From: Planctomycetaceae bacterium
GTDB lineage: Bacteria > Planctomycetota > Planctomycetia > Planctomycetales > Planctomycetaceae
Reading direction: 5' to 3'
DNA length: 64,000 nucleotides
Assembly: GCA_021732995.1 (NCBI GenBank)
Contig: JAKFWA010000132.1
Location: forward strand, 84,042 to 148,041
The translations under genes and the position numbers were made by a program. Positions 53,731 through 62,730 of the stretch are shown here, one piece after another; position 1 is the stretch's first letter, and the number at the start of each line of letters is the position of its first letter. The notes beneath the pieces are model-generated. The model saw only the letters and a list, made by a program, of their open reading frames with translations, ran no database searches and was not told the DNA's origin.

Positions 53731-53949
53731 CGCGACGTTCAACCGGCACGGAGTTCGCGACCTCACCTTGGAATGCGTTCGTGTTCAACTCGACATCTTG
53801 ATCCGCGAGCCTGTTCCTGCAGGGATATCGCCGTTGCAACAGATTGCGGAACGAAAGGAACTGGCTGAAGTGGCGAGCGTTTCCGCACAAGACGGCGCAG
53901 TCCTGAGCGAACTTGTGGCAGATACAACAGAATGTGTTAGGCGGACTTA
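53731..53949. other. Region before the P1B-4 ATPase gene
   Basis: No gene is recognised here, and 53036-53344 likewise has none besides the sigma-54 site. A CGGCAC-GGAGT-TCGCG sequence (53744-53759) resembles a degraded sigma-54 site 190 bases before the ATPase. Confidence 0.35.
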
Positions 53950-56406
53950 ATGAGAGAAAAGACCCGGATTGAATTGGCTCTGTTGCTGCCCTCCGTACCG
54001 GATGCGCGCAATGCGTGTGTGACGAGACTTTGCGAATTGCTGAAGGGCCATGAAGGAATCGAGTCAGCACACCCTACGAGTATCAATGGCAAGGAGCCCG
54101 GTCAAATCTGCATCCATTATGATCCAGATCGAGTGTCCGTCGGCGAAGTCCGGGATCTGGCACGCCGTGTAGGGGTGCAACTCGACAATCGATTCGGGCA
54201 CATGTTTCTTAACTTGAAACCGATGCATGCTCGGCAGTCCCGCAAGGTTGAGTCGCGAGCGAGACGACTGAACGGTGTATTAGAAGCGGTAGCATCTCCG
54301 GTTGGCCTGCTGCGTATCGAATTTGATCGCGAAGTCATCGATGAAGACGCCGTCCGAGCTTCGGTAAAGAAGCTAGGTGTGCGAATCCTCGAAAAGCCGA
54401 AGCCGAGCACGCCATCGGAAGTACCTAGCTCCGCGCGTAAGCCTCTGGGTAAAGATGGCGAACATCCGCATGGAGGAGTGTTTAGTGAGCAGGGGGAGTT
54501 GGTTCTCGCCGCCTTGTGCGGAGGCTTCCTGCTCATTGGGTGGTTACTACCAGCCTTTGCGAACGTCACGCCGTGGGTGACGTTGAGCTTCTATTTAGCC
54601 GCATACTTCTGCGGCGGCATTTTCCTGCTTCGCGACACGTTCAAAGATATCCGAGTTGGTCGGTTTGATATCGATTTTCTGATGCTAGTGGCGGCTGTTG
54701 GCGCTGGTGCCATCGGCGAATGGGCTGAAGGCGCTCTACTCATCTTTCTCTTCAGTCTGGGGCGCGGGCTCGAACATTTTGCAATGGGTCGCGCCAGACG
54801 AGCGATTGAAGCTCTAGCTGAACTGGCGCCCGAAACCGCGTTGGTTCGCAGTGGGAACAGCATCAAGGAAGTGCCGGTCGAACAGCTCGTACCTGGGGAC
54901 GTGGTGATCGTGAAGCCAGACGAGCGGCTGCCAGCGGACGGGTTTGTGATTCAGGGAGAAGGCAGTATCAATCAGGCTCCAATTACGGGTGAAAGCGTGC
55001 CCGTCGATAAGCGGCCCGTCAGTGATCGGCAGAATGCGGCGGCGAATCCGGATCGACTTGACCCGCAACACCGTGTTTTCGCGGGCACCATCAATGGAAG
55101 CGGTGCGTTGGAGATTCAGGTTACGAAACTTGCTAGTGAATCTACGCTTGCCCGTGTGGTCCAGATGGTAAACGAGGCCGAGACTCAGAAGTCTCCCACG
55201 CAACGGTTCGCTGAGAAGTTTGAACATTACTATGTTCCAGTTGTGCTGACGGTAGTCGTCCTGCTGTTGTTTGCATGGGTTGTCATCAATGAACCCTTCA
55301 GCGCTTCATTTTATCGCGCGATGGCCGTACTTGTGGGAGCGAGTCCGTGCGCCTTAGCCATCTCGACACCGAGCGCCGTGTTGAGTGGAGTGGCTCGGGC
55401 AGCTCGCGGTGGAGTGCTTATCAAGGGTGGTGGTCCGCTGGAGAACTTGGCAGCTATCGGCGCGATCGCTTTCGATAAGACTGGAACATTGACGGAAGGT
55501 AAGCCGCGTCTCACTGACGTGGTAACATCCGCGGGCGCGACTGAAGAAGAATTGCTGCGTCTAGCGATCGCCGTTGAGAGCCTTAGTGACCATCCGCTCG
55601 CTGCCGCTGTAGTGTATGGTGGGAAGGAGCGGCTGAAGAACGATGCGGTTCCACAAGCATACGATGTGCAGTCCATCACTGGACGCGGCGTCAAAGCTAC
55701 TGTCGAGCACCAACCCATCTACATCGGCAAGGAAACCCTGTTCACGGAAGTCGAGGGCCCACCGATACCACAGGCGTTGCACGAATGCATTGAGAAGCTG
55801 AAAGCCGACGGACGCACAACCATGATCGTCCGGCGTGGCGAAAAATACCTGGGCGTGTTGGGCTTGATGGATACACCGCGCGACGAGGCCAAGACGGTGA
55901 TTGCCCGCTTACGAGACCTCGGCATCCGCCGCATGATCATGCTCTCAGGTGACAATCAGCAAGTCGCCAGTGCAGTCGCCAAAGAAGTTGGTCTCGACGA
56001 AGCCTTGGGTGATCTCATGCCCAACGACAAAGTCGCGGCGATAAAGACGCTTAGCACGCAAATGTGCGTGGCGATGATGGGTGATGGCGTAAACGACGCT
56101 CCAGCGATGGCCAATGCGACAGTAGGGATCGCGATGGGTGCGGCTGGTTCCAACGTGGCACTCGAAACCGCAGATGTGGCGTTGATGGCCGATGACTTAA
56201 GCCAACTCCCTTTTGCCATCGGCTTAGGCCGACAAACAAGCCGCATCATTCGGCAGAATGTCTGGTTTAGCCTCGGCATGGTCGCATTCCTCGTTCCCGC
56301 CAGCACGCTCGGACTACGCCTGGGGCTCGCCGTCGTGCTTCACGAGGGTTCGACGCTCCTGGTGGTACTCAATGCGCTCCGGCTACTGGCCTACCGAGCT
56401 AAATAG
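53950..56406 (+). CDS. P1B-4 metal-transporting ATPase
   Basis: 818 residues, ATG 53950. Core motifs: 'APITGESVP', metal-binding 'SPCALAISTP' (SPC rather than CPC), 'FDKTGTLTEGKP', 'MMGDGVNDAPA' and the C-terminal 'HEGST' in the last helix, which together define the P1B-4 group that exports Co2+, Fe2+ or Zn2+. Two ferredoxin-like domains at the N-terminus (about 1-150) resemble heavy-metal-associated domains but have lost the CxxC site. Such pumps occur beside low-oxygen and stress genes; ferrous-iron export is a plausible role (inference). Confidence 0.9.
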   Translation: MREKTRIELALLLPSVPDARNACVTRLCELLKGHEGIESAHPTSINGKEPGQICIHYDPDRVSVGEVRDLARRVGVQLDNRFGHMFLNLKPMHARQSRKVESRARRLNGVLEAVASPVGLLRIEFDREVIDEDAVRASVKKLGVRILEKPKPSTPSEVPSSARKPLGKDGEHPHGGVFSEQGELVLAALCGGFLLIGWLLPAFANVTPWVTLSFYLAAYFCGGIFLLRDTFKDIRVGRFDIDFLMLVAAVGAGAIGEWAEGALLIFLFSLGRGLEHFAMGRARRAIEALAELAPETALVRSGNSIKEVPVEQLVPGDVVIVKPDERLPADGFVIQGEGSINQAPITGESVPVDKRPVSDRQNAAANPDRLDPQHRVFAGTINGSGALEIQVTKLASESTLARVVQMVNEAETQKSPTQRFAEKFEHYYVPVVLTVVVLLLFAWVVINEPFSASFYRAMAVLVGASPCALAISTPSAVLSGVARAARGGVLIKGGGPLENLAAIGAIAFDKTGTLTEGKPRLTDVVTSAGATEEELLRLAIAVESLSDHPLAAAVVYGGKERLKNDAVPQAYDVQSITGRGVKATVEHQPIYIGKETLFTEVEGPPIPQALHECIEKLKADGRTTMIVRRGEKYLGVLGLMDTPRDEAKTVIARLRDLGIRRMIMLSGDNQQVASAVAKEVGLDEALGDLMPNDKVAAIKTLSTQMCVAMMGDGVNDAPAMANATVGIAMGAAGSNVALETADVALMADDLSQLPFAIGLGRQTSRIIRQNVWFSLGMVAFLVPASTLGLRLGLAVVLHEGSTLLVVLNALRLLAYRAK

Positions 56407-56449
56407 GTTAAGAGCCGAAGTAAGTGATCGACGAGGCATTTCCGGTCAT

Positions 56450-56577
56450 CAGCCGGAACGCGCGAGCGTCCGGTTCAAGTCGTAGGTTGCGATTCCATCG
56501 CGACCGGCCTGCAAACTGCGATTCCATTGCGACAAAGACGCAAATTGCAAATGGGTCGCGACAGAGTCGCAACCTAC
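56450..56577. repeat. REP-like pair on the 3' side of the RAYT gene
   Basis: GTAGGTTGCGA (56482-56492) and TCGCAACCTAC (56567-56577) are exact reverse complements about 75 bases apart. GGTCGCGACAGAGTCGCAAC (start of a 25-bp unit at 56554-56578) recurs identically at 57497-57521. A separate hairpin, CCGGAACGC/GCGTCCGG, lies at about 56453-56473. The transposase stop codon falls inside the right arm. Confidence 0.75.
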
Positions 56578-57290
56578 AGCCAGTCACACTTGTGATATGT
56601 AAATTGCCCTACCGGGATCTTCGCCTTCGTTGCGTTTTCGGCGATGTAGGTGCGGAAGCGAGTCAACTCGTCGGAGTCACGGATGATGCGGTCGTAAGAC
56701 TCCGGCTGCCAGAAGTGATAGCGAGACTCGGACAACATTCCGGTGCGGTTTGATTCCGGTTGCGTGTTGAACCACTCGCCGATCACTCGCGAAGAGAAGC
56801 GTTTGATCGAACCGAGCAAGTCTTCGAGCTCCCAATCGTCGATCGGCTGAATGATGGCATGCACATGATTGGGCATCACAACGAAGTCCCCGAGCCACAA
56901 TCGCTCGCCGTGAAAGTAAGCGAGTGACTTGCTCGTCTCTTCCCTCGGAGCCGCGTGTTTGAGTACGCAACTGCCGCAACATTGATCGAGCTTTTCATGC
57001 AACAGTCGAGCCTGCTGTTTCTCAAACGCGCGCCGCACGCCCTCAGGGATTCGCGAATAAGCTTCGGCAAAACGAGGGTCGTCATGTTTGAGCCAACCGA
57101 GGTCAATGCGGTGTGCTCGGAACCAACGGTCGCGGAGGTCGAGCCACTCTTCGAGCACCTTCGCCGGGATTGAATCAGCTTGCCGAAACGTGACGAAGTA
57201 AGTCGCACCCCGCTGACGCCAATGCGGCAAGTGCCGCATGTAGCACCGCACCTCGCGATGCGGATCGAACGCTTGAAACGAAGGCATCAA
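56574..57290 (-). CDS. REP-associated tyrosine transposase (RAYT, Y1 family)
   Basis: 238 residues. HUH single-strand transposase relative of IS200: 'ATYFVTFRQADS' near the N-terminus, the HUH pair in 'MPNHVHAIIQP', and the catalytic Tyr region 'QPESYDRIIRDSDELTRFR'. RAYTs are domesticated or semi-mobile enzymes that process REP repeats. Here inverted repeats flank it on both sides (56482-56577 and 57297-57520), which supports the pairing. The start is ATG with a second ATG following; the first is used here. Confidence 0.88.
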   Translation of the reverse strand: MMPSFQAFDPHREVRCYMRHLPHWRQRGATYFVTFRQADSIPAKVLEEWLDLRDRWFRAHRIDLGWLKHDDPRFAEAYSRIPEGVRRAFEKQQARLLHEKLDQCCGSCVLKHAAPREETSKSLAYFHGERLWLGDFVVMPNHVHAIIQPIDDWELEDLLGSIKRFSSRVIGEWFNTQPESNRTGMLSESRYHFWQPESYDRIIRDSDELTRFRTYIAENATKAKIPVGQFTYHKCDWL

Positions 57291-57296
57291 ACCCTC

Positions 57297-57520
57297 GTAG
57301 GTTGCGATTCCAATCGCGACCCGTCCGTAGCGACTCAGTCGCGACGGACACTGGTGACGCCGATCGGATCTAGGTGAAGACTGTCCAGAAGAAATAAATC
57401 CAGTTCAGAGCCGCCGCAAGTGAAGCGGGCTCAGGGAGAAGTTTCTGACGACGCGGGCGGAGTTGCGCAGCCGTCACGATGCAATCGCTACAGACAGGTC
57501 GCGACAGAGTCGCAACCTAC
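57297..57520. repeat. REP-like pair on the 5' side of the RAYT gene
   Basis: GTAGGTTGCGATTCCAATCG (57297-57316) matches 56482 onward with one inserted base, and the 25-bp unit at 57497-57521 is identical to 56554-56578. Between them GTCCGTAGCGAC and GTCGCGACGGAC (about 57323-57349) form a further hairpin. The gap 57291-57593 carries nothing else. Confidence 0.75.
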
Positions 57521-57593
57521 AAGAATCGTGTTGCGCTCTTGCGATCTTGTGTTTGGGGATCTTGCTCGTCCTAACAAACCCAGAGGTTGCGTC

Positions 57594-58346
57594 ATGAAGT
57601 TGCTGAATTGGTTGTCGCCGTTGTTCTCTGGAAATCGTTGGCAAGTCAATGGTTTGCGGTCCTGGAAGTCGCGAGGACAGGCTCGCCGAGCATTGTACGC
57701 GGCGCGGATTGTCGAGGCGTTAGAGACGCGCGTCGTGTTGACCGATTTTGGAGGCGCTCCCGCACCGTATCCGACGACAACCGCCGAGAATGGCGCTCAG
57801 CACACGGAGTCTGGTGCGACACTCGGAGCTAATCGCGATGGGGAAGTAAATGGAGTTCACTCGGCCAATACGACGGCGGATGACACGACGGGCTCGCCAG
57901 ATGATGAGGATGGCGTGACGTTCGGAACCATTCAGGTCGGGGCACTCGGGGCGACGGCGACGATTAGTATTTCGAACGCTACCAGCGGCGCGAAGTTGGA
58001 TGCGTGGATCGACTTCAACGGCGACGGCAACTGGGGTGGCTAGAGCGAGCAGATTGCAGCCAGCGTCGCAGTGGTGAATGGCAACAACACCATCACCTTC
58101 AATGTGCCGAGCTTCACTCTGGATGGGACCACTTACGCGGGATTCCGGCTCAGCACTGCAGGCAGCCTCGGTCCTGAAGGCTCAGCGTCGGACGGTGAGG
58201 TCGAAGACTACGCTGTAACGATCACCAAACCGGCCGTCGGCAGTGGCACCTTTAGTTCCAAGCATACGGTCACGACCAACGCCGACGGGGCTACCAGTGC
58301 ATCTGCGGCGGACGTTGATGGTGATGGCGACATGGACGTTCTCTGA
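57594..58346 (+). pseudogene. Truncated planctomycete surface protein with GEVEDY-type repeat
   Basis: Starts MKLLNWLSPLFSG at ATG 57594 and has the planctomycete N-terminal motif 'VEALETRVVLTD', then a GEVEDY-like beta domain ('WIDFNGDGNW'). An in-frame TAG at 58041-58043 interrupts it after 'NWGG', where a residue (probably Trp, TGG) is expected; the same frame continues with 'SEQIAASVAVVNGNNTITF' and 'DGEVEDYAVTITKP', then 'VDGDGDMDVL' and TGA at 58344-58346. Full-length relatives are far longer, so the gene is both interrupted and cut off exactly at the att-like repeat. Confidence 0.75.
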
Positions 58347-58362
58347 ATTCCCCTCGCCTCCA
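58346..58362 (+). other. Putative attachment site (right), partial copy of the tmRNA 3' end
   Basis: AATTCCCCTCGCCTCCA differs from the tmRNA terminus GATTCCCCCCGCCTCCA at two of 17 bases, in the same orientation. A terminator follows, as one would expect if this was once the downstream flank of ssrA. Confidence 0.5.
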
Positions 58363-58367
58363 CTATC

Positions 58368-58402
58368 AGACCGCTTGCGAAATTGTCGCAAGTGGTCTTT
58401 TT
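58368..58402 (+). terminator. Rho-independent terminator, possibly the original ssrA terminator
   Basis: AGACCGCTTGCGA (58368-58380) pairs with TCGCAAGTGGTCT (58386-58398; one G-T) around AATTG, with TTTTTG completing the T-run. No intact plus-strand gene precedes it now, which is odd unless it belonged to the tmRNA before the island inserted. Confidence 0.7.
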
Positions 58403-58519
58403 GTTTGTATGTGCGTCATTTCCGCATGGTCCATTGGGCCGTCAATGGCACAAAACCCTGCCAATGTGATCTGATCTTGGTCTTGTAAGGGCTGGCAGCG
58501 TTCGTTTCTACGGGCTGCG

Positions 58520-58939
58520 TCACGGTTGCATCTCCGTCTTCAACCTGGCGAAGAGTGCGTCGTACACCATGTCGCCACGCTCCAGTGCGGTGTTGTCGTC
58601 CCGGCTCGTCAGGCGGATGCCTTCGCAAATGAGATCCAGCCCCGGAGCAGTGGGTTCAACCAGAACTTCCTGAACGGTGTCGGCTTCATCAACGATGCGC
58701 GCGATTCGTTTCAGCGCAGGATCTTTGATCTCGTACTCCAACAGCAGAGTGTGAAACGAGCAGTGGCCGTTGTGATGGGATAGACGCACGCCGGGGATGT
58801 CGAAGGGCTCAGTCCCGGCCGGAATTGCTCCACCCTTGGGGATGAAGACGAACGTGGCCTGAGGGTCAATGTGCTTGCGGATCAACCACGCACACGCCAT
58901 GCGATCGACGCCGACGTTCTCCCATGTGACCCATTTCAT
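58520..58939 (-). CDS. chrB: Chromate resistance protein ChrB, C-terminal-domain gene
   Basis: 139 residues. Contains the ChrB C-terminal signature: 'WLIRKHIDPQATFVFIP' and 'FDIPGVRLSHHNGHCSFHTL', with His/Cys residues that could bind metal. In many bacteria this part is joined to an N-terminal domain; here it is a separate gene whose ATG overlaps the preceding stop (58936-58939). Such small ChrB domains are also linked to chromate reduction. Confidence 0.85.
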   Translation of the reverse strand: MKWVTWENVGVDRMACAWLIRKHIDPQATFVFIPKGGAIPAGTEPFDIPGVRLSHHNGHCSFHTLLLEYEIKDPALKRIARIVDEADTVQEVLVEPTAPGLDLICEGIRLTSRDDNTALERGDMVYDALFARLKTEMQP

Positions 58940-59370
58940 GACGATCCCTTTCGTGCGTGCGACAGCAGTTGGTCACGGACAGTCGCTCCCAACTCTGATT
59001 GGAAGTAGTCCCTCAAGAGTGCCTGTTGATATCGCTTGGACAACTCGGCCAGGTCGCACTTCTTACGCCGCAGAGCCTTGAGGATCTCCTGATACTCATT
59101 CTCGACAGGTTCGATGAACTGCCGATGGAGCCCGTCCTCATTCGTCGAATAGACTTGCTCGGCTTCCCACAGAAGTGCCTCACCCTTCAGCTCAGTGATC
59201 TCTGCGGCCAGCCACTGAAGCAGTTCCTGAGTGCGTGCGGTCCGAGGCAGAACCCAGACGGCGTCTTGAATCGAAACCGCTCCAAGCTGCTTCAGCTTGC
59301 GCCAGACGTAGACGCGACTCGACGTCGGCTCACGAGGAACCCGGTAAACCAGTAGCAGCCAGGGTTTCAC
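58936..59370 (-). CDS. ChrB N-terminal-domain protein
   Basis: 144 residues from GTG 59370 (GGAG seven bases before), giving MKPWLLLVYRVPREPTSSRV, the usual ChrB-type beginning. 'RVYVWRKLKQLGAVSIQDAV' (in part) and 'WVLPRT' are typical of the ChrB N-terminal regulatory domain. It overlaps the C-terminal-domain gene by 4 bases. Together they look like a chrB split into two chains. It should regulate the chrA gene immediately upstream. Confidence 0.85.
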   Translation of the reverse strand: MKPWLLLVYRVPREPTSSRVYVWRKLKQLGAVSIQDAVWVLPRTARTQELLQWLAAEITELKGEALLWEAEQVYSTNEDGLHRQFIEPVENEYQEILKALRRKKCDLAELSKRYQQALLRDYFQSELGATVRDQLLSHARKGSS

Positions 59371-59383
59371 GGCAGACTCCGGA

Positions 59384-60622
59384 TCAACCACGCACCAACG
59401 GATAGAGCACCAGGCCGACGACGGCGGCTCCCAGCACGACAACAGGCTCGGACAGTTTTTTGAATCGCAGGAGCAGTCCGAGTGTCACCGCAAAGAGCAC
59501 AACTTTCGGGAAGTCCGGAGTCCAGCCGTCATGAAAGATCGTCCGTCTGCCCAGCACCACACAGGCACCCGCGATGGCACCCACCGCCGCAGCAGTTACG
59601 CCATCGACGAAAGCCACAATGCCGGGCCGCTTGCCATGCTTCTTGAAATAAGGGGCGGGTATGACCGTGAAGAGATAGCACGGTAGAAACGTCGCCAGAG
59701 CGGCTACAGATGCCCCGGCGAGACCATCCAGCGGCGTGCCGCCACGCCCCGTCACCAGGTACCCAATGAAGCCCACAGTGATGACAACAGGACCGGGCGT
59801 GATCATGGCCACGGCAACCGCATCCAGAAACTCCTGGTCATTCAGCCAGCCATACTCTTTGACCACACCGCCGTAGAGGAACGGCACAATCGCAAGACCG
59901 CTACCGAAGACGAACGCTCCGGCTTTCGTGAAGAACAGGCCGATCTTCACCAAGACTTCCGTCTGCGGCGAAAGATCACTGCCAAACTGGGCACTCAGCG
60001 GCAGCAGGAGCGGGCTTGCTGATGATAAGGGAGTCGCACGCTTCGCCTGCCACGATTTCATCAACCAGGCAATCACTCCAGCGCCGAGAAACAACAGCAC
60101 ATTCTCATTCTCGGTGATGATCGTGGCTGCAGCGCTCAGTCCGAAGATGATCCACAGCAGGCGGTCAGTTCCCAGGGACTTCTTCGTCAGCTTGTACGCG
60201 CTGATGGAGATGATGGCGATGACGCTGGCACCTACGCCGTAAAAGACCGCCTGCATCCACGGCAGACCTCCGTAGGTCAAGTAAGCCCAGCCCAAGACCA
60301 CGACCATCAAGAACGATGGCACAACGAAGGCCAAGCCAATCCAGGTTGCCCCGAGGACGCCGTAGTGAACGTAGCCCAGATACATCGCCAGTTGGGCCGC
60401 CAGCGGACCCGGCATCAGTTGCGCGAGCGTCAGACCTTCCTTGTATTCAGCCTCCGAGATCCACTTCCGCTGCTCGACGAGATCACGGTGCATGTATCCG
60501 ACCAGCGCCACTGGTCCACCGAACCCCGCGGTTCCCAGCTTGAGGAAGTACGCGATCAACTGCCACAGCGAATAGGCCGCGCCCTGCGCAGCCTGAGGTG
60601 GGGTCTGGTTGATGTCACTCAT
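59384..60622 (-). CDS. chrA: Chromate transporter
   Basis: 412 residues from ATG 60622. Long-chain (two-domain) CHR family protein that exports chromate. Each half has the 'FGGP' and 'PGP' signatures: 'GTAGFGGPVALVGYMHRDLV' and 'LAQLMPGPLAAQLAMYLGY' in the first, 'KAGAFVFGSGLAIVPFLYGG' and 'AVAMITPGPVVITVGFIGY' in the second. About ten to twelve helices. First gene of a three-gene operon with the two ChrB genes. Confidence 0.93.
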   Translation of the reverse strand: MSDINQTPPQAAQGAAYSLWQLIAYFLKLGTAGFGGPVALVGYMHRDLVEQRKWISEAEYKEGLTLAQLMPGPLAAQLAMYLGYVHYGVLGATWIGLAFVVPSFLMVVVLGWAYLTYGGLPWMQAVFYGVGASVIAIISISAYKLTKKSLGTDRLLWIIFGLSAAATIITENENVLLFLGAGVIAWLMKSWQAKRATPLSSASPLLLPLSAQFGSDLSPQTEVLVKIGLFFTKAGAFVFGSGLAIVPFLYGGVVKEYGWLNDQEFLDAVAVAMITPGPVVITVGFIGYLVTGRGGTPLDGLAGASVAALATFLPCYLFTVIPAPYFKKHGKRPGIVAFVDGVTAAAVGAIAGACVVLGRRTIFHDGWTPDFPKVVLFAVTLGLLLRFKKLSEPVVVLGAAVVGLVLYPLVRG

Positions 60623-60673
60623 GAGCACGAATCGCCAACAGCCAGGGATTCAATGTAACCACGGTTACAGAAT

Positions 60674-61906
60674 CTACTGCGTTGTCGAAGATGACTCAAT
60701 GCGGGGTTGCCAGTGGGCGTGCATGGCGGCTTGGCCGGGGCGTAGTTGGGTCAGAGCGAACTCGGAGCGGTCGGATAGACGCATCAGATGCAGGTTCCGC
60801 GCTCCGTGGCGATGGGAACCGTAGACTAGCCAGTTGCCGTCCGGAGATGGCTTCGGGTGATAGTGCAGCGTGTCGGCAGCGGACTGCGTGAGTTGCTCAG
60901 AGCGGCCATCGAGCGTAGCGCGAAACACCTCGACGCGATCACCGACTTTGGCGGTGAAGAAGATTGAGCCACCGTCGCTGGACCAGACGGGAAGATCGCT
61001 GCTGCCACCGTGAAAGTCGGGAACGTCCAGGAACTCCATGACGCCCCTGTATCCGCCGCGATCCGCGATCTTCTTCAGTCCCGTTCCGTCGGCACGGACA
61101 ATGTGAGGGTGGCAGTTGTAGTGCTCACCGGCCACGAACAGGATCCACTTCCCATCAGGTGACCAGGACGGTGCGAACTCGAACGAATGCCCCGTCCGCA
61201 CGGGCCTCCGATGTGAGCCATCGGCATCGGCGAGATAGACCTGATAGTTCTCGTGATAAGAAATACGCGATCCGTCTGGCGAACTGCTGAAGCCATACGC
61301 GAACCCGTTGATGCCCTTCGTGAGATCGGTCTTGTTACGACCATCGCGGTCCATGCGAAACGGCTTGGAGACTCCGCCGACGAGTGCAGTAAAGCCCAGC
61401 TTCGTCGGATCATTCGGCCAGAAGAACAGCCCCGAATTATAGAAGCTGACTCGGTCCACCCCCGTGACATTCTCCGCCTTGGCAGCCCCCACATCAACGA
61501 GCAACGAATCGAGCAACCACCCCTCAGGCGTGAACCGAAACGTCTTGTGCTCCTCTTCCCACTGAGCGTTCTCAACACTCTCCCATCCGCGACCAATGAT
61601 GACTGTCTGGCCGTTCGGCGACCAACCAGCAAACTGCGTCCAGGCGCCTTGCTGGTTGATAACATCAGCCGCTAATTCCCGGCGCTGAGTTCCATCCGCG
61701 TTGATCAGCATCGCGCGGCTGGTGCTGACATTCGCCAGCCTGCCGCCCGGCAGATTCGTACGGTGTTCGGTATAGCCAATCAGCGTCTTGGGACGAGTGT
61801 CATCAGCCACCGAGCACTGCAGGCTCAGAGTGAGCCAACAAGCTCCGGCAATCAGAACAACCCCGATCCAACTGCGAACAGTCCGGTGGAGTGCAACCTG
61901 TGGCAT
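60674..61906 (-). CDS. Secreted TolB-like beta-propeller protein
   Basis: 410 residues. Signal peptide ('VVLIAGACWLTLSLQCSVAD', in part), then repeats of WD40-like PD40/TolB blades: 'AGWSPNGQTVIIG', 'SSSPDGSRISYHE', 'PSWSPDGKWILFVAG', 'PVWSSDGGSIFFTA' and 'PKPSPDGNWLVYG'. These propellers bind peptides or sugars in the periplasm; no catalytic domain is attached. Separated from the aldolase gene by 14 bases and likely co-transcribed. Confidence 0.85.
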   Translation of the reverse strand: MPQVALHRTVRSWIGVVLIAGACWLTLSLQCSVADDTRPKTLIGYTEHRTNLPGGRLANVSTSRAMLINADGTQRRELAADVINQQGAWTQFAGWSPNGQTVIIGRGWESVENAQWEEEHKTFRFTPEGWLLDSLLVDVGAAKAENVTGVDRVSFYNSGLFFWPNDPTKLGFTALVGGVSKPFRMDRDGRNKTDLTKGINGFAYGFSSSPDGSRISYHENYQVYLADADGSHRRPVRTGHSFEFAPSWSPDGKWILFVAGEHYNCHPHIVRADGTGLKKIADRGGYRGVMEFLDVPDFHGGSSDLPVWSSDGGSIFFTAKVGDRVEVFRATLDGRSEQLTQSAADTLHYHPKPSPDGNWLVYGSHRHGARNLHLMRLSDRSEFALTQLRPGQAAMHAHWQPRIESSSTTQ

Positions 61907-61920
61907 CGCCTGGTCAACCT

Positions 61921-62730
61921 CTATCCCTTCCGCAGGGCTCCGAAGGTAGTCGTCATAATATCTTTGAGCAGGCTACTGTCGTTGGAATGCACGACGAATC
62001 GCGAACCGTGCTGAATCGTCCGCAACTGCTGCTCAACCTTGCCGAACCACGAGCCCGCCGGGATGTGGCGTTTCTCGCCCGCGTCGATGATGCGACGGAC
62101 CATCGCGATGAAGTCGGGATGATCGTATTCGTTGGGGATGCCCATGTTGGTCGTCATGTCATTGGGGCCGATGAACAGGGCGCTGACGCCGGGGATGGCG
62201 CAGATGGCGTCCAGGTTCTCGACGGCGCGGACCGATTCGATCATGGGGACGAACAGCGTGTCCGCACACTTTTCTTCCGTGACGTAACGCCGAGTCTTCT
62301 CACTGGGCCATCGACCTTCCTTGATGACCCGTTCGAGAGCTTCACCTTTCAGCGGTCGATACACCGCCGCGGCCGCGAGTCGCTTAAGCTGTTCCACGTC
62401 TTCCGCATAAGGAATGACGACACCATCAAACGAGTCGCACACCTTCGCCACGTCATCCGCATCCCGGCTGTGAGTGCGAGCCAGGCAGGCAATCCCCTTG
62501 GCAGCCAACGCATACCGCAACGGCAGAAAGTCCGCGATGTCGAGAGCATTATGCTCAGCCGTGACGATCACAAAATCGATCGACCCATCCGGAATAAAGT
62601 CCACGATCGCCGGCACGACCGCATGCTGAATCAGCGTGCCATACACCGTGTGCCCCTGCTGCATCTTCTCCTTCAGCATCCGAGCAGGCTTCGACGGCTT
62701 CGCCCCGTAAGCAGGAGTTGGATTCATCAT
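61921..62730 (-). CDS. HpcH/HpaI family class II aldolase
   Basis: 269 residues. Metal-dependent pyruvate aldolase type: 'VYGTLIQHAVVPAIVDF', catalytic region 'IDFVIVTAEHNALD', 'CLARTHSRDADDV', metal Glu in 'VPMIESVRAVENLD' and 'ALFIGPNDMTTNMG'. Compared with typical members, the usual 'D-E-H' helix is 'AEHNALD'. Probably cleaves 2-keto-3-deoxy sugar acids. Exact substrate cannot be told. Confidence 0.85.
   Translation of the reverse strand: MMNPTPAYGAKPSKPARMLKEKMQQGHTVYGTLIQHAVVPAIVDFIPDGSIDFVIVTAEHNALDIADFLPLRYALAAKGIACLARTHSRDADDVAKVCDSFDGVVIPYAEDVEQLKRLAAAAVYRPLKGEALERVIKEGRWPSEKTRRYVTEEKCADTLFVPMIESVRAVENLDAICAIPGVSALFIGPNDMTTNMGIPNEYDHPDFIAMVRRIIDAGEKRHIPAGSWFGKVEQQLRTIQHGSRFVVHSNDSSLLKDIMTTTFGALRKG

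Noticed and set aside
53615..54070. Cys-containing minus-strand frame upstream of the P1B-4 ATPase
   Set aside because: It overlaps the ATPase start and shows no known motif beyond chance cysteines.
58041..58043. In-frame TAG as pyrrolysine
   Set aside because: No sign of Pyl use in such surface proteins; the gene is also truncated, so a nonsense mutation is simpler.
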